NCBI RefSeq assembly: GCF_963676685.1
Contig: NC_092344.1
Span: 47,080,830 to 47,144,829, forward strand
DNA: 64,000 nucleotides
Source: Mytilus edulis
Taxonomy: Eukaryota; Mollusca; Bivalvia; Mytilida; Mytilidae
Direction: 5' to 3'
Shown: piece by piece, positions 34,877-47,077 of the stretch
How the letters are laid out: each line of letters starts with the position of its first letter
How positions within the stretch are numbered: position 1 is the stretch's first letter
Notes under the pieces: model-generated
Seen by the model: the letters and a program-made list of their open reading frames with translations, nothing else
Told to the model about the DNA's origin: nothing
The model's database searches: none
Made by a program: the position numbers and the translations under genes

Positions 34877-35912
34877 GTTTTCGGCTAGTAACAACTGACG
34901 GATAGTTTGTTAATAATTTGTTAATAATTATGTAAGTCGTCCGACTTCTCCTTCAATCCATGATTTTTCATCGATTTTCATATTCTACAAAATGTCTCTT
35001 CTCTGTTTCTCTACATACAAAAAAATGGACTTATGGGAAATAACAGATAATTCAATTGTTCTTTTGTTATTGATTTGTTAAACATTACTTCACCAATAGA
35101 TATATATCTATGCTTCACCAAACCTTTTAAAACTGCGAACACTATACCAAATCTTTTAAAACTGCGAACATTATACAGTACTTACATAATTAAACCCACC
35201 TAAATATTCACTGTTTAGGCACTATCAGGTTTCATAAATGACATTTCTTTCGACGTGCGCTAAAAGGCGGATTTTCGATCAAAAATCTTAAGTAATATAA
35301 TGTATCGTTATTAATTATATAAACATGTAAATGAATTATACCTCGACCTGCTTGCGCATTCAGTTTGCGGTATTTGTCACTATTTCTCAAAAATCCACTG
35401 TGTCGACCATTCTTATTTTCAATATTGTTGTGAAAGTTTTAAGTAGCAAGATCTCTTTCTGTTTCTTAATATTGCCATGATCCGATAAAAAATGATAATC
35501 TCATTTATTAAATATTGTTTATCGCATCAATTTTCTGTATGGATTTTAATAATGGAATAAAAGTCTTTTTTGATTGAATAAGGTTGGTCAATATATGTAT
35601 TTTTCCTTTGATCAGTATCGTCTCCGGTATTATTACAATCTATCGGATTCGCTTGTTTTTCTTGCTGATAAAGTCAGTATAAAAATAAAAAATGCCATTG
35701 CGTTATATACGAATATTCATGTATTATTTAAAAAAATAATGTAAACAATAATGAATCAGCATGAGAGTTAAATGTAATTTGAGGTTATTGAAAAAAATCA
35801 AATCTCAACCTATATATAAGGGACGACATCAAAAGTACTTTGCTTAATCTATCCACATACCAAATGTTGTTGACTTATCCCTATGGTAACAGAAGACGAG
35901 TACAGTAACATG
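34877..35912. other. Upstream of claudin-like gene
   Basis: Should contain the promoter of the minus-strand gene, but no convincing TATA box or other motif can be named. A short tandem duplication of about 31 bp lies at 35117-35175 (ACCAAACCTTTTAAAACTGC twice, with small changes). Confidence 0.4.
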
Positions 35913-35914
35913 TA

Positions 35915-36373
35915 AAGGTGTCAGACCACCAATTACTCCCTCCAATTTAGAACATAGGCCTACTTGGACAAAAAATAGTGCATTTGATGTCATTCTTTAC
36001 TTAAACAAACAAACAAATTGGCAGAAATGAAACTTTTGGTGAAAGGGAAATATATCAAGACCATTTTGAGCCAAAATTTACTTGTCTATGAGTTTGCATT
36101 CAACATTCAGGATTTATGCACTCCATAGTATACTAATTTAAGATTTCAGAAAACCAGGGGTTATTTTCAGTGTTATCTCTAGGGAGACCTCTTCTTTCTT
36201 ATATGATTTTAAACGTATGTTGAAAATTGGCATGTAGTAAGCTGATCCATGTACAATTCAGGATATACCTGGTTTCTATGAAGTTAAACTTAAGGTAAAA
36301 TATTTAGAAAGCTGTGAAAATTGCAAAATTTGGTTGAACAGATAGGGACTTTTAATTGGTGGTCTGACACCTT
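35915..36373. mobile_element. MITE with 21-bp TIRs and TA target site
   Basis: The left end AAGGTGTCAGACCACCAATT is matched exactly in reverse complement by the right end ...AATTGGTGGTCTGACACCTT; the terminal 21 bp pair perfectly. TA flanks both sides (35913-35914 and 36374-36375), as expected for Tc1/mariner-type insertion. It is 459 bp with no open frame of note, so it is non-autonomous. Confidence 0.88.
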
Positions 36374-36375
36374 TA

Positions 36376-37408
36376 AAACAAACCTGATCACTGGAGACTG
36401 ATCTATGAAGTCAACGCCATATGACAAACACCAGACTGACATTTACCCAAAACAATGTGGAATAAATACTGTTGACATGAAAAGCTACTGTCTGAGGAAA
36501 AGACCTCATACTGAGAACAACTAATTTGATTACTTTAGTATATAAAAGAGGCCATTGCACTGACAATGCATTGCTGTGAATGTATTTCTATCATCTAGGG
36601 TGCTATAAACAGTTTCGTATAAAAAAAAAATTGGGGTTATTCCCCAACTAAAAATAGACATGGAGGGAAGTCCCTTTTTTTCAACATAATTGGTGAAAAA
36701 GTATCAAGTTTTTTGTATTTGGTTGGAAAGATATGTTGATTAACTTCAATTAAAGCAGGTTGAATGATTAAACTAATTTTAAAAATTAGATTAAAAATAC
36801 ATATTTTGAGGGGATACAACACTGTAAACAGTCTGTTTTTTTGGCAGTGAAAATTGAAAACTTATTTGCAGCCACTGTAGCTCTTTTCGGAGGAGGCGAA
36901 CGTACCCTGAAGCATGAATTTTTTGAAAGACCAGGTAAAAATCTATGAAATTCATACAATTTTGATTATGAAAAATGTGCAGGTATCATGTCTTCAGGGG
37001 TGTGCACATGACCTGATTTCAGGTTTTTTAAGCTTAAATTAGGCAATGTTTTTCCCAGTTTCTCTGGATAAAACTTTTTTATACCATTAAAAGTACACTT
37101 TTTTTTATTCCATTATAAACTACAGAACATTCTGATTCCAGTGATATCTAATTTTATACAAGTATCTTTATTAATCAGTCCACCACTAAGGGTCACTTAT
37201 ACATGGTCCCTCAAAATATGACGTCATAGAAAAAAAAATGTTGATTGCACCCCTACCTCCATAGTGATACCATGTGTTGTCATCCTAGGTGAAAACGAGG
37301 GAAAGATGTTTAAGCTCATATTTGCCATTTGTCAATATTATATTTACTCTTGAAATATAACATCTACAAATATAAAGTCAAGCAAGACAAAAAATGTTAA
37401 TTCCAAGC
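36376..37408 (+). repeat. Dispersed repeat, interrupted, partner at 45560-45980
   Basis: CTGACAATGCATTGCTGTGA before the insertion and TACCATGTGTTGTCATCCTA, GTGAAAACGAGGGAAAGATG after it correspond to CTGACAATGACTTGCTGTTA, ACCATTTGTTGTTATCCTAG and GTGAGAATGAGGGAAATATG at 45790-45880. Confidence 0.5.
36597..37254. mobile_element. Possible TIR element
   Basis: The left AGGGTGCTATAAAC and the right (reversed) AGGGGTGCAATCAAC are similar. The flanks appear to be parts of one dispersed repeat also seen at 45760-45960, which suggests an insertion. Ends are imperfect, so this is tentative. Confidence 0.45.
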
Positions 37409-37420
37409 AATAAACAGCCA

Positions 37421-38211
37421 GACTATGCTGATGATTTAGCACTTTTATCCCATACCGAGGACCATGTGCAGGAGAAGACCAAATAACTAATAGAAACAGC
37501 TCAAGATCACTTGAGATCAATGCCAAAAAGACAAAGTTAATGTACCTCAATACAGAGAGACAACCTGTCATATTTATAGAAGGGAAACAGCTGGAAACAG
37601 TGGATTCATTTAACTACATAGGCAGTTGTATAACAACAGAAGGTGGTGCTGAAAGAGATATTAAGATCAGAATAGGAAAAGCTAGATCCGCATTCATTAG
37701 ATAAGCCAACATCTGGAAAACAACAGCCTTTTCAAAGAAGTCCAAGCTCAGACTCTATAACAGCTATGTACTTTCTGTACTCTTATATGGCTCAGAGTGC
37801 TGGAGAATGACTGAGAAAGGTATCAACAGACTATCCAGCTTCCATAACACATGTCTAGGGAAGATAATGAAAATATTCTGGCCAAACAAAATCTCCAACA
37901 AAGACCTACATGAGATGACCAGCACCAAGGACATGGAGACTTTGCTAATATAAAAAAGATGGAGGTGGCTTGGTCATGTTATACGCAAACCATCTGATGA
38001 CATGACCAAGGTAGCCCTTAGATGGACACCAGAGGGGAAAAGAAAGAGAGGCCGACCTAAAACAACATAGAGACGCACCATAGAAAATGAGCTAAAGGAA
38101 AGAGGATATACCTAAGGCACAATGGGAAGAAAAGCAACCAACCGAGAAGAGTGGAGAACACTTGTCCTTGCCCCATGTGCCATATGGCATAGTAAGGAAT
38201 AAGTAAGTAAG
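37421..38211 (+). mobile_element. 5'-truncated LINE (non-LTR retrotransposon), RT 3' part
   Basis: Begins inside the reverse transcriptase at DYADDLALLSHTEDHVQEKT (YADD is the catalytic box). It continues in shifting frames through [58 protein letters not shown] and [17 protein letters not shown] to NREEWRTLVLAPC. Stops and frameshifts show it is dead. The 3' end is a short (TAAG)n tail. Both sides carry the 12-bp duplication AATAAACAGCCA (37409-37420 and 38213-38224). The endonuclease domain is absent. The clade is uncertain. Confidence 0.9.
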
Positions 38212-40073
38212 TAATAAACAGCCATACTATCCAGTGTAAAGCCGAAACCAAAAAAGTAAAATGTAAACGGAAAACAAACTAAAATTCAAATTGGACATGA
38301 TTTCAAGGTGCTATTCCAAAAACTAAGATTGGGTAATTTAGATTCCAGTTTTATTACTAAGTATTCTGAAATATTTGAATATTGGCATCAACTTATCACG
38401 AAACTGTGCATTGCTTCTTCTGTTTTCTGCAATAGGACGTTTTTTATATATTGCGGCATTCACCATTTCAAAAATGGTCTACTCACGAAAGTGGAAATGA
38501 TGGAAGTTGGCAGATATATTATATAAATGGTGATATTGAAAAGTAAAAGTCTGGACTTACCCAGGAAACTACTTATACCTAAAGTCGAGGTACAAAACTC
38601 TTTGATTGCTTGCACCATTGGTGAGTCAAATCTGAACTTTATACCATTTTGGGTGGTAATGTTGAGTAGTTTAGAATATTGTATCAAACGTTTTACTGTG
38701 TGGTTTAAATTTTGCGGTTCTCTCTATGTCACAAGCAAATAAAAATCATTGTTTATGTTAAATGTTGTATCATGAACTAGGAGTTTTGTAAATATAAAAT
38801 TATGTTTCAAGGTAACGAAAAGTTTAAAATCATGTGAAATTTTCAGTTTTTATGAGTTTTAGTTCTTTAATTCCATTTTTCGTCGAAATGGCTGCAACTC
38901 AAACCTAACTAGGGAAACCTATATATATACGTCTGGCGTATTAAATTTTAAATTTGGTACCTTTTGTTAGCTATTATTCGCGTGTTTCTCTGTCCTATAT
39001 GTTCTCCCATCTATTTGTAAGTAGTCCTGTCATGTTATGTTGTCATTTTAATGAAATATTTAACATTGTCATAAAGGCGGGAGGTTTTGCATGCCACACA
39101 ACCAGGTTCAACCCACCATTTTTTTCTTAAACTGTCCTTAACCAAGTCAGGAAAATGGCCATTGTTACATTATAGTTCGTTTATGTGTGTGTTACATTTT
39201 ATTTTGTTTCTGTTGTTCTCCTCTCATATTTGATGCGTTTTCCTCAGTTCTAGTTTGTAACCCGGATTTTTCTCTATCGATTTTCGAGTTTCGAACAGCG
39301 GTATACTACTGTTGCCTTTATTTAAATATTATGGCTGTTGCACTCTTTGATCAGGTAATAAATTAGGTAAAAGAAAAAAATATATAAACAAGTGGAAGCC
39401 TTAATAAAAGTAAAGATATCTGTAAAGGCAGGAATTAAACGGTTTGAATATTCATTTTGAAGTTTTTATAAATAAAATTATTTATTAAGATCATTTGCAA
39501 TTCTTTTTAAAATTTTGCAAAATAAGTTAGAATAACAATATACTAGACTCATTAAGTGATCAGTTTAGCAAAGGGCTTCATGGTCGTCTCTTATAACATC
39601 CACATCATTTGAAATTTAGTGGATAGTTGGCTCATTGACAATCATACTGCAACTCCTTATTTTTATATTTTTAAAATTAGAAATAAAAAAAGAGTGATGA
39701 CAACAGCCCTAGATATGTTTAACTAACAATTTGATTGTTCATATTGACATAGATCTAATAATAAACTGATGTGACATCCTTGCTAAGTTTAGATTGATAC
39801 TAAATGAAAGCAGAATGTCTTTAATAAATTCATTTTCGCATTTTGACATCACTTGATTCATTTATCTGAGGTCAATCTATTACAGGCCAAAGTCACAAAA
39901 GTCATGTAGTCACAAGACGTTGACAATATAAATTTGATATGGCAGATCTTTGATTTTTTTTTTGATTTTTTTTTTTAATTTTATAGATGTGGCACAATTT
40001 AGAACCCTATTATACAAAATCACCAGTCTATTGTTATACTGTTATCCTCTAGACGTCTTCACCATTCTTTTGC
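38212..40073. other. Intergenic repeats
   Basis: Contains the continuation of the repeat interrupted by the LINE (AAATGTTGTATCATGAAC near 38760 recurs at 46201-46218). A CTGGCGTATTAAAT-type repeat start lies near 38934, also seen near 50865. A repeat at 39150-39335 (TTGATGCGTTTTCCTCAGTT, CGAACAGCGGTATACTACTG) has its reverse complement at 48700-49030. No gene was seen; frames at 38308-38742 are not recognisable. Confidence 0.5.
39150..39335 (+). repeat. Dispersed repeat, inverted partner at 48700
   Basis: TGTGTGTTACATTTTATTTT, TTTGATGCGTTTTCCTCAGT and GAACAGCGGTATACTACTGT match the reverse complement of 48700-49030. Confidence 0.7.
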
Positions 40074-42704
40074 TGTCACTATGACACACATCCCACATGT
40101 CCTTTACTTCAGACAGAAAAACATATAAAACATCAGAAAAAGAAAAGAAAATTGATGTAATATATTTTATTCCATGTTATAAGCTTTAGTGATGTATAAT
40201 ATAGCATTCACATGTCATTTACACAACTATAAAATATTTAGCAATGAAATTATATAAAATGTGTTTCATTTGTAATATTGAGCTTTTATATAATAGTAAA
40301 TTCGGTTGATATATATTATACATGTGATGTGTCAACTAATCTTTAATTTCAATTAATGCTGATCTTTTTAACATTGGCAACTAAATTGTAATTATTTGGA
40401 ACTTAATATTGGAACCTTTTCTATTAAGACAGATTTAACAGAATATTTAAGACGTTCATATACTAATGCCTTTGCTTTAAAATAACAACATAAAGCACCA
40501 AAAACAATTACAAGACCTAAACGTGAGATTTTAATAAATAACAAGAGTGCATAAGCAGAAATGTCTCGACTGTTTTACCTATGATTGAATACATGTTGAA
40601 AGTCTGTAATATGAAGGTTTTACTGCAAATATTACATTTACTTAATAGTATCAATGTAGTCTCTTGAACATATCTTTTATCAATTCAAAACTATATAATT
40701 TTCTATGTAGTCATAAAAATCTACGAATTAAGCAGTTTATCAACATCAGCCTACAGTTTGTTATTCTTGAGTCAATTTTTCAGAACAGCTAGTCAAGCTC
40801 TAGGAAAATTTAGTAATTTTTGTAATACCACTATTGCGATCCCTGAAGTTGCTTTTTAGTGAAATTTGAAATTATATTATTAACTATACGTGTCTAATCA
40901 TTACATAGAAAATTGACAAATCATGAAAACATTAAAAAAAATTACAGTATAACATCTGGAACATTAAAATAGAATTATAACAAATATACAGTAATTGTTA
41001 TCTAAAATTATTTACAAGTTTTGACAAACTAACCAAAAATAAAATCGAAACGACTGAACATTGTTTACGTTAACATTCTAAATTTCCCCCATTCAAGATA
41101 ATAATTGGTGGTAGCTTGCTTGATCTACAATCATTTTGGTAAATTAGTATTAAAAACATATTATACAGCACTTTTGAAAACATCATCTGCAAATTTGATT
41201 CATAACAATATTTCAAATAAATGTGAACAATTTCAGTTTTCTTCAAATAAAAACATCTAAACAAGTTTGTCCAGTTAACACATAAAAACTCCGGGATGAT
41301 GAACAAAACTATAAATCTGGGCACTTTCTGACTGTATTATTCTAAAACGATATACCCTGTTAGTATTGTTATATTTTAAAATTAATGATACATAGAATGA
41401 TGCAAAAAACAAAATTATCAATGCAAATGATTATGCTTGGTATATTTCTAACAATTTTCTATGCTGAAATACGGTTAAAAATACATATCAACCAACACTT
41501 GTATCTCCTAAATCAACAGATATAGAACATAGGATGTTTGACCCTAGCATAGCATCCTTTTAGTTCAGTAGGGTTTGTTTGTTTTAAATATTTCCTAATG
41601 AACAGATCGATAGTGGGTCGTGTCGTTATTCACCTTTATTGCATGCCAAGAATAATTTCAATTCATTAGAATTTAGTTTTATGTACGCTTCATTTCTGCA
41701 ACCTTTTTTTGCCTCGTTCTCATTGCAAAAACAATGATTTACATGAAATGAAAAACAACCAAAAGCTTGATTTTTTAAATTTTACACTTAAGTACATCCT
41801 TACATGACAGCAACAACTCTTTAAAATTTTGCTTTCAAACAACTTCTCCATTATGAACCTTATGTGTTCTTAAATCAAAAAGATATGGAATCCTTAGAAA
41901 AGTAGAGAAAAAAAGTCTTTTTTTTTAGTAATAGCCTGAACTTTGTCAAAAATATTAAACAGTGGTTTCTTCTCACAAAATGCATAGATTAAATGAATTT
42001 TGTCATATTCATAGTTGTTTATTTCACCCCTTATTAAAAATAAATATAATGCCTCAGATGCAATATTCCTTTTTTCACTCTTTTGAAACAATACAAGAAC
42101 TCTAATTGAAATAATTCATCGTTCTCAAGAACACACAAAAAAAATTCACAGGAATAACAAAATATTACTTAAAATAATTATAAAAGTCGCAAAGAGGAAA
42201 CACTTCTATGGTAGTACTCCAATTTTGCCAGACTTCACATTATAATCTAGAGTTCTTTGTTAATACACCTAAATATTACAACAGAATACACCTGGCCACC
42301 GTTATCCTCTTTCTAGCTTGTAGAGCTGCGCGGGTGGCTGTTTCAAATACTTCTCTCACTCCCTCCTTTGTTTTGGTTGAACATTCAAGGTAACAATATG
42401 CCTTTATTTGTTTTGCCATTGCTCTGCCGTCTTTTGGTCGAACAGGCTCTTGTTTCATTTTTAAAAGATCTCGTTTTATATTTTCATCATTTCTTTGATC
42501 TTTTTCATTACCCACAAGTATTAATGGTACATTTGGACAGAAGCGTTTTACTTCAGGAGTCCATTTCTCTGCTATACTCTCTAGGCTATCTGGGCTACCT
42601 ATTGAGAAACACAAAAGAATGACATCTATTTCTTGGTATAGTCTAAGGGGACGAAGTCTGTCGTCATCTTCCATTCCAGTTGAATCACACAGTGCCAATT
42701 CTAC
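40074..42704 (-). repeat. Segmental duplication, copy A (Rho last exon plus 3' UTR)
   Basis: Collinear with 54667-57242. Shared stretches include CCCACATGT, then AGCATTCACATGTCATTTAC and ACAACTATAAAATATTTAGC near 40200 and 54790, ...TTGCA(T/A)GCCAAGAATA near 41640 and 56200, and the Rho exon itself. A minus-strand AATAAA lies at the far end in both copies (plus 40166-40171 and 54740-54745), just inside the limit of similarity. I therefore read the block as a terminal exon with a ~2.1 kb 3' UTR that was duplicated whole. Confidence 0.8.
42276..42704 (-). CDS. Rho-family GTPase terminal exon A, divergent (pseudo-GTPase?)
   Basis: Open from acceptor TTTTGTAG to the stop; 142 residues corresponding to RhoA Val53 to the end. 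[30 protein letters not shown] and [13 protein letters not shown] place it firmly in the Rho subfamily. Key positions have changed. The G3 box DTAGQ is DSTGM, so catalytic Gln63 is Met. Trp58 is Cys and Tyr66 is Asp. G4 NKKD is NEKD (Lys118 to Glu), G5 SAK is STK, and one residue is inserted in switch II. The end RCILL still has a CAAX box, predicted geranylgeranylated. The frame is nevertheless intact. The exon for P-loop and switch I was not found in the 12 kb upstream (higher coordinates). It could be a decaying copy, a nucleotide-state-independent Rho, or an alternative last exon. Confidence 0.85.
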   Translation of the reverse strand, partial: VELALCDSTGMEDDDRLRPLRLYQEIDVILLCFSIGSPDSLESIAEKWTPEVKRFCPNVPLILVGNEKDQRNDENIKRDLLKMKQEPVRPKDGRAMAKQIKAYCYLECSTKTKEGVREVFETATRAALQARKRITVARCILL

Positions 42705-42891
42705 CTACAAAATGAACAATACGTAAATACGGTGTCAACTGTCCGTTTAGGCTACAATTCAACCATATGATATCAGATTACTCATAATCGATGTGAAAGT
42801 AAATCTTATTTCTTAGTTCCTTGATAAAAGACTGCTGCTCCCAATGAAGATATTAAACCAAGAGTCCAAAAAGTAAATAATCTTTTTGCAA

Positions 42892-43290
42892 ATTTACATA
42901 CCCTATCACGAGATGGTTTACCGTTCGGAATATCTGTTTCACAGATGACAGCATATATGTTCTAGTTGTCGAAACTACAATCCCATTCCCTTTTCACAAA
43001 CTTATGATGTGTTCTACAGAATGAGCCTTGTCATCGGTTTTGCACTAACATAATCAAAGCAAAGGGTACCACATGTGGAGCAGGATCTACTTACCCTTCC
43101 GTTTTCTATGTTGTGTTTTGTGTACTGATCTTTGTCTGTTGATATTTTTCTTTTTTGGGCATGGCATTTTCAGTTTATTTTCGACTTGCGCGTTTGAATT
43201 GGTATCTATAGTCCCTGTTTTAAAACGGATGTCCATAAAGTTAAGGAATCATACCATAGCTATGATTTCTATAGTACTGGATATAAATTA
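42892..43290 (+). mobile_element. Penelope-like element, 3' end fragment
   Basis: 42895-43010 is the reverse complement of the Penelope-like 3' coding end at 51090-51180 (GGGATTGTAG, ATCTGTGAAACAGATATTCC in the opposite sense). It is followed by the tail TTTTCTATGTTGTGTTTTGT, GGGCATGGCATTTTCAGTTT and ATTGGTATCTATAGTCCCTG. The same tail, reversed, precedes the element at 50999-51090. It is a 5'-truncated copy. Confidence 0.6.
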
Positions 43291-44477
43291 ATTTGGATAT
43301 TTGTATAAGTATACTGTCAAAGCTTATTGACAACACTGCAGGTAAAATAAGTAATTTTTATTTTAGTTGTAATTTGTGCTATGCGATTAAAACAAAATAC
43401 AACTGATCATTCGTTATAATTTGATAAATTAAAGTTATTATTGATTATGTAATTAATTGTGTTTTTAAAATAGAACATGAATACCATTCTCAAAATGGTA
43501 AAATATCACAGATGAAAGGAATGCATAAAGTTTTTTTCCAACGCATTTCAGTTATATCAAAGCTAATTTTGTTTACTAAGTACCAATATCACATTATTTA
43601 TTTACCTTCGAGTAATGCACAACATCTTCTTCCCCCAAAACAAATATAATTTTCCACAATATAAACGTTTGTTAAAGAGTCTTGGTCATCATTTTATTGC
43701 AATAACAAATAAGGTGTCAGTAGATCGTTTCAGTCATATTGAATATTTTTTATGAACATTTAACCGTTTTTTTTCAATGAAAACAATTCATAATGTGAAG
43801 CTTTCAAAAATAAATGAATAAGTTTATTAAATGATAATTTTAAGTTGTGTGCTATTTTTGAAAAATCAAATAGCCAAAAAGAAATCAAGATCTACACATA
43901 TATGTCAACATAACCAATATTGTCGGTGAAATTAAAATAGATGTTCGTGTCCTTTTATGAACATTTTACTAAAAAAAAGAAATCAAATTGACATTCTAAC
44001 CATTCGTACCCCTGTTAGATTTTCTATATAAGATGTTGTTTTTACGAAAATAGACAATTATTTGCATATACATTAATGGTGTTCTAGCCTTGATGGCCAT
44101 GATGGTTTTAGCAGTGATAAAACACAAAATTTACCTAAGATAGCCGGATGATCACATAGGCCAACTCCTTTAACAAAATGCATAGACTTCTTGAACTAAA
44201 CATCGTTTGAATATATGCTGATTTTTTGTTGGTATACGCGATGTTTGTTTTCACCTCAATCTTTGGTCTCCCTGTGCATTTCAATCATGATGAAAACTCC
44301 TGTCATATTTTTTCACTGTTTTATCAGAAGTCATTTTATCGTATTAGTAAACTTTTTATTTAAAAAATCCTATATTCCAGAACATAATTCGATTTGGTGT
44401 TGGGAGGAACTCTGTCTGAAACCTTTTGTCGATAAAATTTTAAAATTTAACATAATTTGTATTCACTTGTCTTTGTA
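43291..44477. other. Probable upstream flank of Rho exon A
   Basis: Contains scattered similarity to 57560-57780 (CATAACCAA, TGTCCTTT, then ...ATCATGGC/CCATGATGG and TTTTA(A)GCAG), suggesting that the segmental duplication once extended to about 44150. No exon encoding the Rho P-loop or switch I was found. Confidence 0.4.
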
Positions 44478-44700
44478 TAAGAGAGGGGCAAAAGATACCA
44501 CAGGGAAATTCAAACCCATAGATTGAAAATAAACTGACAATGTCATGGCTAAAAACGAAAAAGACAAACAGACAAATAAAAGCACACAAGACACAGCATT
44601 TAAAAATAAAGACTAAGCAACACGACCCCCATCATAACAGAGGTGATCTCAGGTGCTCCAGAAGGGCAAGAAGAAAATGCTCTATATGTGACACGCTTCA
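44478..44700 (-). repeat. Dispersed repeat, Penelope-like tail family
   Basis: AAAAGATACCACAGGGAAAT, AAATAAACTGACAATGTCAT and GGCTAAAAACGAAAAAGACA are the reverse complement of the tail at 43090-43230, extended by CAGGTGCTCCAGAAGGGCAA. Confidence 0.65.
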
Positions 44701-45389
44701 TGTTTCTCATGTTATTAGAAACCCGGTAAATAGTCTTATTCGGAAGATCACATTCGTGAAAAGGGAACGGGATTGAAGTCAATCTGTTAATCAAATCAAC
44801 AGAACATGTGTCATTCAACTTGATTAGACCATATCCTGACTACTTCACACCAATCCAGAATTACATATAGAAATTGACAATAAACTTCGGTTTCTACAAC
44901 CAATTATAACTTCCAAATTTATTTAAAATGCAACACTACAATAGTAACTGCATATGAGGTATATATCTTGAAGAACATTCTTTTCATATCCTGATATTAT
45001 TTTCATTTAGACCTGATATTTTTTATACAGCCAAAACAGCTAAAATAAACATGTTAAAGTCTGCACTTCAGGGGCAATAACTTGAAAACAGGTTTCCAAA
45101 TTTTCAAAGTAGGTAGATATGTTCATGCTTATATTTTTTTTGCAGTTTACTATTATCTTGGTTTAAACATATTGTATTGTTCAAAATAACAAATGGATTA
45201 GACACAAGTTTTACAACTTAGTAACGTCTTCTCCAGCTCATATAGTTATCTGAATAATAACAAAATAAAAATAATAAACTGCTTCGCCGAGTGCAGCTAG
45301 TAACGAGCACAGAGGTACAACCGCCTTCATAATTCAAATTTGATCTAGTATATTTTGTGGTAATAAGTATTGTGTATACGGTTGGAGAA

Positions 45390-46260
45390 CAAAAACGAAA
45401 AATTCGGCAAATTTGCTATTTGTAAAACGGTTGAACAGTTAAAGTGACACTACCAAAATTCAAACTGGATTAGTAGTTTGTGGTAATAAGCACTGTGCAT
45501 AGGTTTCACAACATTTGTTTTGGGACAAACTTCAGTTAAAGAATGGAAACAAACTGTGTGACACAAGGACCGACTGGCAAGGGTAAAATTGAATGCCCCC
45601 TCTGGTACGGCAAGGGCATAAAAGCTAATCATTGGAGGCTTAGACCATATGACATATATTACACTAGAATGGCATTTAATCTCAGCATGCAATGCAGACA
45701 ACATACAACTGACAGTATATATAGCTACTTAGGAACAGACCTCAGACTGAAAACTTAATTTAACTACTAGAGTATATATAGGAGGCTACTGACAATGACT
45801 TGCTGTTAATGTATCATTTTTAACTACATCCATACCATTTGTTGTTATCCTAGGTGAGAATGAGGGAAATATGTTTAAGGTTATTTGCCATTTGATAATA
45901 CCATATTTACATATTTATTTAATATAATGTATCATCTACAAATATGAAGCCACAGTCAAGACAAAAAAGATAATAAAAAAAAAGAAAATGTCCATTTTTT
46001 AGAGCTAAAATTTATTCAAAGAACTGAGTTTGAGTTATCTGTAGTCCATTTTAACCATCTTGAATTATTTAAAACTCACGACTAATCCAGTTTAGAAACC
46101 GGTCGACAATTGATACAATTGTTTTACTGATGCAGGTGTGTTTGGTGTAAATATTGATGTTCTTTCTAGGTCATTAGCTCAAAACATCATTGTTCATCTT
46201 AAATGTTGTATCATGAACAATGTGCAAGTTTTCTAAACATTTGTTGGGGTGCTGATTTTA
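45390..46260. repeat. Dispersed repeats
   Basis: 45425-45540 carries the motif family TTAAAGTGACACTACCAAAA ... GTGGTAATAAGCACTG, also found at 53840-54080, 57840-57960 and 62260-62345. 45560-45980 matches the repeat at 36400-37400. 46100-46260 contains CATCTTAAATGTTGTATCAT, shared with 38750. Confidence 0.5.
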
Positions 46261-46755
46261 CAGTTTTAACATCTTGAATTAATTCAAAAGGCAACTTCAG
46301 CCTACCTCGAGATACCAATAAGTTGAAAATATACTACTTTTACATTTATTATAAGTGCATGGATCGAACTAAGCAGCACACGTAGGACCTTATAAGGAAA
46401 AATTATATGTTTTAATACTCTGGTGTTGCATTTTTTTTTTTATCAAGAAAACAATTATGAAAAAGTAACCAGTGTTGCACACGTTGGAATGACTCGTCTT
46501 CTTTACTAACCACTGATTTTATGTTGATAGACCATAATATAAAGCTTTTCTACAAGTATCACACAAACTTAACATGATCGGAGAAAATGATGTAAAGGTC
46601 AGATAAACCAAACGAGATATACATGTGTACACCATACAATCATTCAATACAACAAATATAGTTGATCTATTGCTAATAGTTTCTAAGAAACAGACTTAAC
46701 TAAAAAAACTAAACATTGACCAATTACCCATGAAAATGAGGCCAAGGTCAGATAT

Positions 46756-46926
46756 GTTAATCTAATGTTAGTTTGACTACATAAAGAGAGATAACTCTAT
46801 TTCATGTTTCTGCAGTTCCTCACTTCCTGTAGGAGTGAGCCCTCTTTTTAATGGTCAATTGTGCAATTTGTGCTTATAGTTATTAAAGTATTAAAATATA
46901 TTGATATCATTCTGAGTGCATTTTCA
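46756..46926 (+). repeat. 5' LTR of copia-type element
   Basis: TG...CA ends. Aligns with the 3' LTR through TTCATGTTTCTGCAGTT, CACTTCCTGTAGGAGT, AATGGTCAATTGTGCAA and TTATTAAAGTATTAAAA. Confidence 0.8.
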
Positions 46927-46928
46927 AA

Positions 46929-46944
46929 TGGCAGCAGATCATGG
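46929..46944 (+). promoter_or_regulatory. Primer-binding site, initiator tRNA-Met type
   Basis: TGGCAGCAGATCATGG, two bases after the 5' LTR, matches 13 of 16 positions of the complement of the animal initiator tRNA-Met 3' end (TGGTAGCAGAGGATGG). Confidence 0.75.
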
Positions 46945-47077
46945 TTGAAAAGAAAATACATCAGAGTGAATTATAATAGTGTTTACAGTGGAGAGAAAAT
47001 ACAAAGGTGGAAAAAATGTCAAAAACAAAAAAAGATAAGTAAAACAGGGTGGTGTAATTGTCTTATCCCTGTCTGAA

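Noticed and set aside
42276..42622. Plus-strand frames over the Rho exons (also 63225-63575)
   Set aside because: They are antisense shadows of well-supported minus-strand coding exons.
43560..43660. Minus-strand stretch VYIVENYICFGG before a GTAAAT donor, resembling the VYVPTVFENY of Rho
   Set aside because: Similarity is limited to a few residues; it lacks PTVF and the preceding P-loop region, and the codon phase at the donor is wrong.
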